From an uncultured Acetobacterium sp. (GTDB lineage: Bacteria; Bacillota; Clostridia; Eubacteriales; Eubacteriaceae): a DNA stretch of 64,000 nucleotides. Below the pieces are notes generated by a model. The model was given only the letters and a program-made list of their open reading frames with translations, ran no database searches and was not told the origin of the DNA. Of this stretch, positions 62,532 through 64,000 are shown piece after piece. Position 1 is the first letter of the stretch. Each line of letters starts with the position of its first letter. The position numbers and the translations under genes were made by a program. The stretch spans positions 372,001-436,000 of the forward strand of contig NZ_OY760905.1 of NCBI RefSeq assembly GCF_963664135.1, in the 5' to 3' direction.

Positions 62532-62560
62532 ATTATAATTGCTGAAGAGGCACATGTCAA
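62532..62560 (-). promoter_or_regulatory. Consensus promoter of tRNA-Trp
   Basis: Minus strand TTGACA (62560-62555), 17-base spacer, TATAAT (62537-62532). Confidence 0.88.
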
Positions 62561-62588
62561 TATATTTATGAAATATTTTGATGTATTT

Positions 62589-64000
62589 TTAAACTTTTAA
62601 ATCAATCTTACTTAAGTTAAGTAGTTCTTGGTTAGCTTCCAGAATTGGATTCACTTCTTCAAGAATAAAATCATCAACCTGTTGCGGCGCTCGCCCGACA
62701 TATAGACTTGGATTAAGAAGAGCATCAACATCTTCAGTTTTTAAATTAAACGACCCATCTTTTAAAATTCTTTCAATTAAATCATTGGGTTTTCCTTCTA
62801 CTTTAACTGTATTACCGGCTTCCATGGAAAGTACTCTGATTTTTTCGTGGAGCTCCTGGCGATCGCCTCCTCGTTTAACTCCTTCCATGATAATATTTTC
62901 AGTTACCATAAATGGCAGTTCCGCATTAATATGTTGTAGAATGACCTTTGGATAAACGACCAAGTTCTCAGAAACATTCATAGCAATCATTAAGATCGCA
63001 TCGGTAGCTAAAAACCCTTCGGGGATGCTAATTCGCTTATTAGCAGAATCATCCAGAGTTCGTTCAAACCATTGAGCCGATGCCGTTAAGGCCGGATTAA
63101 GCGAATTAACAATAATATAACGTGCCAGCGAACAAATCCGTTCTGATCGCATTGGATTTCTCTTATAGGCCATCGCTGATGAACCGATTTGATTTTTTTC
63201 AAAGGGCTCTTCTACTTCTTTTAAATTTTGAAGCAGTCGCACATCAGTCGCAAATTTGGTCAGCGTTTGCGCGATGCCGCTTAATACATTTAAAACCTGG
63301 GAATCGAATTTTCTTGAATAGGTCTGTCCGCTGACGGCAAATGATTTTTTGAATCCCATTTTTTCAGCCACGAGATCATCCAGCTTTTTGACTTTTTGAT
63401 GATCATTGTCAAAAAGTTCCATGAAACTGGCCTGGGTACCAGTTGTTCCCTTTACGCCAAGCAATTTAACATTACTGATAACGTGATCAAGATCAGATAA
63501 ATCCATTATTAAATCCTGAATCCATAAACATGTTCGTTTGCCGATGGTGGTTAATTGGGCTGGCTGAAAGTGGGTAAAACCTAAGGTCGGCAAATCTTTA
63601 TATTTGGCGGCGAAGAGGGACAGGTGATTAATCAAATTAATCACCTGTTTTCGAACATGCATTAATCCTTCCGTATAAACAATGACGTCAGTGTTATCCC
63701 CGACATAGGCACTTGTGGCGCCAAGGTGGATAATCCCCTTCGCTTTAGGGCATTGGGCTCCATAGGTATGCACATGCGCCATAACATCATGCCGTAATTC
63801 TTTTTCTTTTTGGGCGGCAAGTTCATAATCAATATTTGTGATATTTGTTCGCAGTTCTTCAATTTGTTCTTTGGTAATGTTAAGCCCCAGTTCTCGTTCA
63901 GCTTCGGCCAGTGCCACCCACAGTTTTCGCCAGGTTTGAAATTTGTTGTCGGCCGAAAAAATATGGAGAATTTCCTTGGAAGAGTAACGTTCAATTAATG
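62589..64000 (-). CDS. purB: Adenylosuccinate lyase, N-terminus beyond the window
   Basis: The frame is open to the window end, giving at least 470 residues (ERYSSKEILHIFSADNKFQTWRKLWVALAEAE near the visible N-terminus, by position 63994-63899). Fumarase/ASL superfamily motifs are visible: THFQPAQLTTIGKR and the signature SSAMAYKRNPMRSE. It acts in purine synthesis (SAICAR and adenylosuccinate cleavage). Its size places it in the longer PurB form. Confidence 0.93.
   Translation of the reverse strand, partial: LIERYSSKEILHIFSADNKFQTWRKLWVALAEAERELGLNITKEQIEELRTNITNIDYELAAQKEKELRHDVMAHVHTYGAQCPKAKGIIHLGATSAYVGDNTDVIVYTEGLMHVRKQVINLINHLSLFAAKYKDLPTLGFTHFQPAQLTTIGKRTCLWIQDLIMDLSDLDHVISNVKLLGVKGTTGTQASFMELFDNDHQKVKKLDDLVAEKMGFKKSFAVSGQTYSRKFDSQVLNVLSGIAQTLTKFATDVRLLQNLKEVEEPFEKNQIGSSAMAYKRNPMRSERICSLARYIIVNSLNPALTASAQWFERTLDDSANKRISIPEGFLATDAILMIAMNVSENLVVYPKVILQHINAELPFMVTENIIMEGVKRGGDRQELHEKIRVLSMEAGNTVKVEGKPNDLIERILKDGSFNLKTEDVDALLNPSLYVGRAPQQVDDFILEEVNPILEANQELLNLSKIDLKV

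Overview
The window looks like a chromosomal segment of an anaerobic Firmicute. An acetogen-like member of the Eubacteriales (Acetobacterium/Eubacterium type) is the best guess. The basis is the strong AGGAGG ribosome sites, three T-box leaders, the L20/L21 autoregulatory leader positions, the Prp/L27 pair with an LQLF processing site, a B12-dependent ribonucleotide reductase, several B12-type radical SAM proteins, an indolepyruvate:ferredoxin oxidoreductase with a phosphotransacylase, and a class B sortase. The genus is an inference; no rRNA is present.

Layout. 1-8.7 kb: the end of an Fe-S scaffold gene, small proteins, ilvE, a DUF445 membrane protein, an OFA-family transporter, an orphan ABC ATPase overlapping a small Ser/Thr kinase, a half-size EamA transporter and a methyltransferase. 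8.9-11.4 kb: the paired radical SAM genes (TIGR03960/TIGR03936). 11.5-12.6 kb: an apparently non-coding interval with its own consensus-like promoter and strong terminator, the best candidate here for something undescribed. 12.7-14.3 kb: ndk and a convergent sortase. 14.5-18.95 kb: rplU-prp-rpmA-obgE-yhbY-nadD-yqeK-rsfS. 19.2-24.5 kb: ychF, a DUF4080 radical SAM protein and thrS behind a Thr T-box. 24.5-27.8 kb: an ABC importer behind a T-box that reads as tyrosine-specific. 27.8-29.3 kb: infC-rpmI-rplT. 29.4-32.2 kb: ktrB-ktrA and a TrmH-type methylase. 32.3-37.7 kb: Phe T-box, pheS-pheT, a DprA-like gene and zapA. 37.7-44.6 kb, mostly minus strand: lexA, a Xer-type recombinase, der, DUF512, a QueG-like ferredoxin, DUF4364 (plus strand) and a YkgJ-type protein. 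44.8-47.6 kb: an AT-rich island with one large nuclease-like orphan and decayed DNA. 47.6-62.2 kb, minus strand: valS, ugtP-like glycosyltransferase, a small membrane protein, proB, nrdJ, plsY, a Cys-rich protein, iorB, iorA, ptb, psiE-like and citrate synthase. 62.4-64 kb: tRNA-Trp and the 3' part of purB.

How the parts fit. Most genes are housekeeping functions in translation, ribosome assembly, amino-acid metabolism and cell division. Regulation is visible in the sequence: three T-boxes tie thrS, an amino-acid importer and pheST to tRNA charging; r-protein leaders precede rplU and infC; a LexA box overlaps the lexA promoter; dyads overlap the promoters of the importer and the Xer gene. A family of about 105-210 bp palindromic repeats occurs four times, always in the same orientation and always between genes.

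Limits: all calls come from reading the sequence and from family knowledge. No database search or folding program was run.
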